From the NCBI GenBank assembly GCA_024276465.1, contig JAJRXD010000115.1, positions 1 to 53,928 of the forward strand: a stretch of 53,928 bases of DNA. The letters are read 5' to 3'. The position numbers and the translations under genes were made by a program. The notes below the pieces were generated by a model, which worked only from the letters and a program-made list of their open reading frames with translations, was not told the origin of the DNA and ran no database searches. The DNA is from Deltaproteobacteria bacterium (lineage in GTDB: Bacteria > Desulfobacterota > WTBG01 > CAIYCZ01 > CAIRTM01). This document shows positions 53,912 to 53,928 of this stretch, piece after piece. How positions within the stretch are numbered: position 1 is the first letter of the stretch; every line of letters starts with the position of its first letter.

Positions 53912-53928
53912 TACGCCGCGCTAACAAA

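Overview
The window reads as an AT-rich Gram-negative chromosome segment, most plausibly from a sulfate-reducer-like Desulfobacterota (deltaproteobacterial) genome. This placement is inferred from gene content and from the style of the intergenic repeats; there is no rRNA or other phylogenetic marker here to settle it. No rRNA, tRNA, CRISPR array or intact insertion sequence was seen.

Layout. (1) About 1-35990 is a large exopolysaccharide / O-antigen type locus. It holds a Wzx-like flippase between two radical SAM proteins, an O-antigen ligase/polymerase-like protein, and a WecA/TagO-type phosphoglycosyl transferase carrying a C-terminal PilZ-like domain. It also has eight GT4-type glycosyltransferases, one GT2, one GT-C-like membrane glycosyltransferase, a B12-type radical SAM enzyme, three class I methyltransferases and two different nucleotidyltransferase-fold proteins. 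The remaining glycan-related genes are an FAD oxidoreductase of the UDP-galactopyranose-mutase-like superfamily, three sugar-nucleotide epimerases (one frameshifted), a sulfotransferase and murB. The plus-strand run 17149-25635 looks like the core operon: initiation, four glycosyltransferases, then sugar-nucleotide supply. A secreted thrombospondin-type-3/Fn3 protein and a TauE/SafE transporter are interspersed. (2) About 36066-43348 is a sensory and membrane block: a hybrid histidine kinase with a periplasmic CxxCH motif, a small coiled-coil-like protein, a membrane-embedded spermidine-synthase-like protein, and a PilZ-MscS pair whose MscS gene is broken by an in-frame stop. (3) About 43519-50267 is a minus-strand housekeeping run: dicarboxylate symporter, miaA, a FlgT/LPP20-like envelope protein, pgsA, coaBC and family 4 uracil-DNA glycosylase, preceded by a cold-shock gene with its own promoter and terminator. 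(4) About 50572-53928 is a decaying accessory end: a TehB-like methyltransferase, a truncated Fn3 protein, a MORN-repeat lipoprotein-like secreted protein, an internally deleted DUF1800 gene, and a REP/BIME-like palindrome pair.

How it fits together. The locus appears to build, flip, polymerise and decorate (methyl, sulfo, uronate epimers) a surface polysaccharide. The PilZ-like tail on the initiating enzyme suggests that the committed step may respond directly to c-di-GMP. That fusion is the most interesting biological signal in the window.

Genome plasticity is conspicuous. At least four reading frames are broken (epimerase at a 9-A tract, MscS by TAA, a REP-associated transposase reduced to its ends, DUF1800 internally deleted), and a fifth is probably truncated. 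miaA lacks a canonical start at the expected place. Several families of intergenic repeats are present: heptamer tandem arrays, nested palindromes, and long inverted copies flanking gene blocks.
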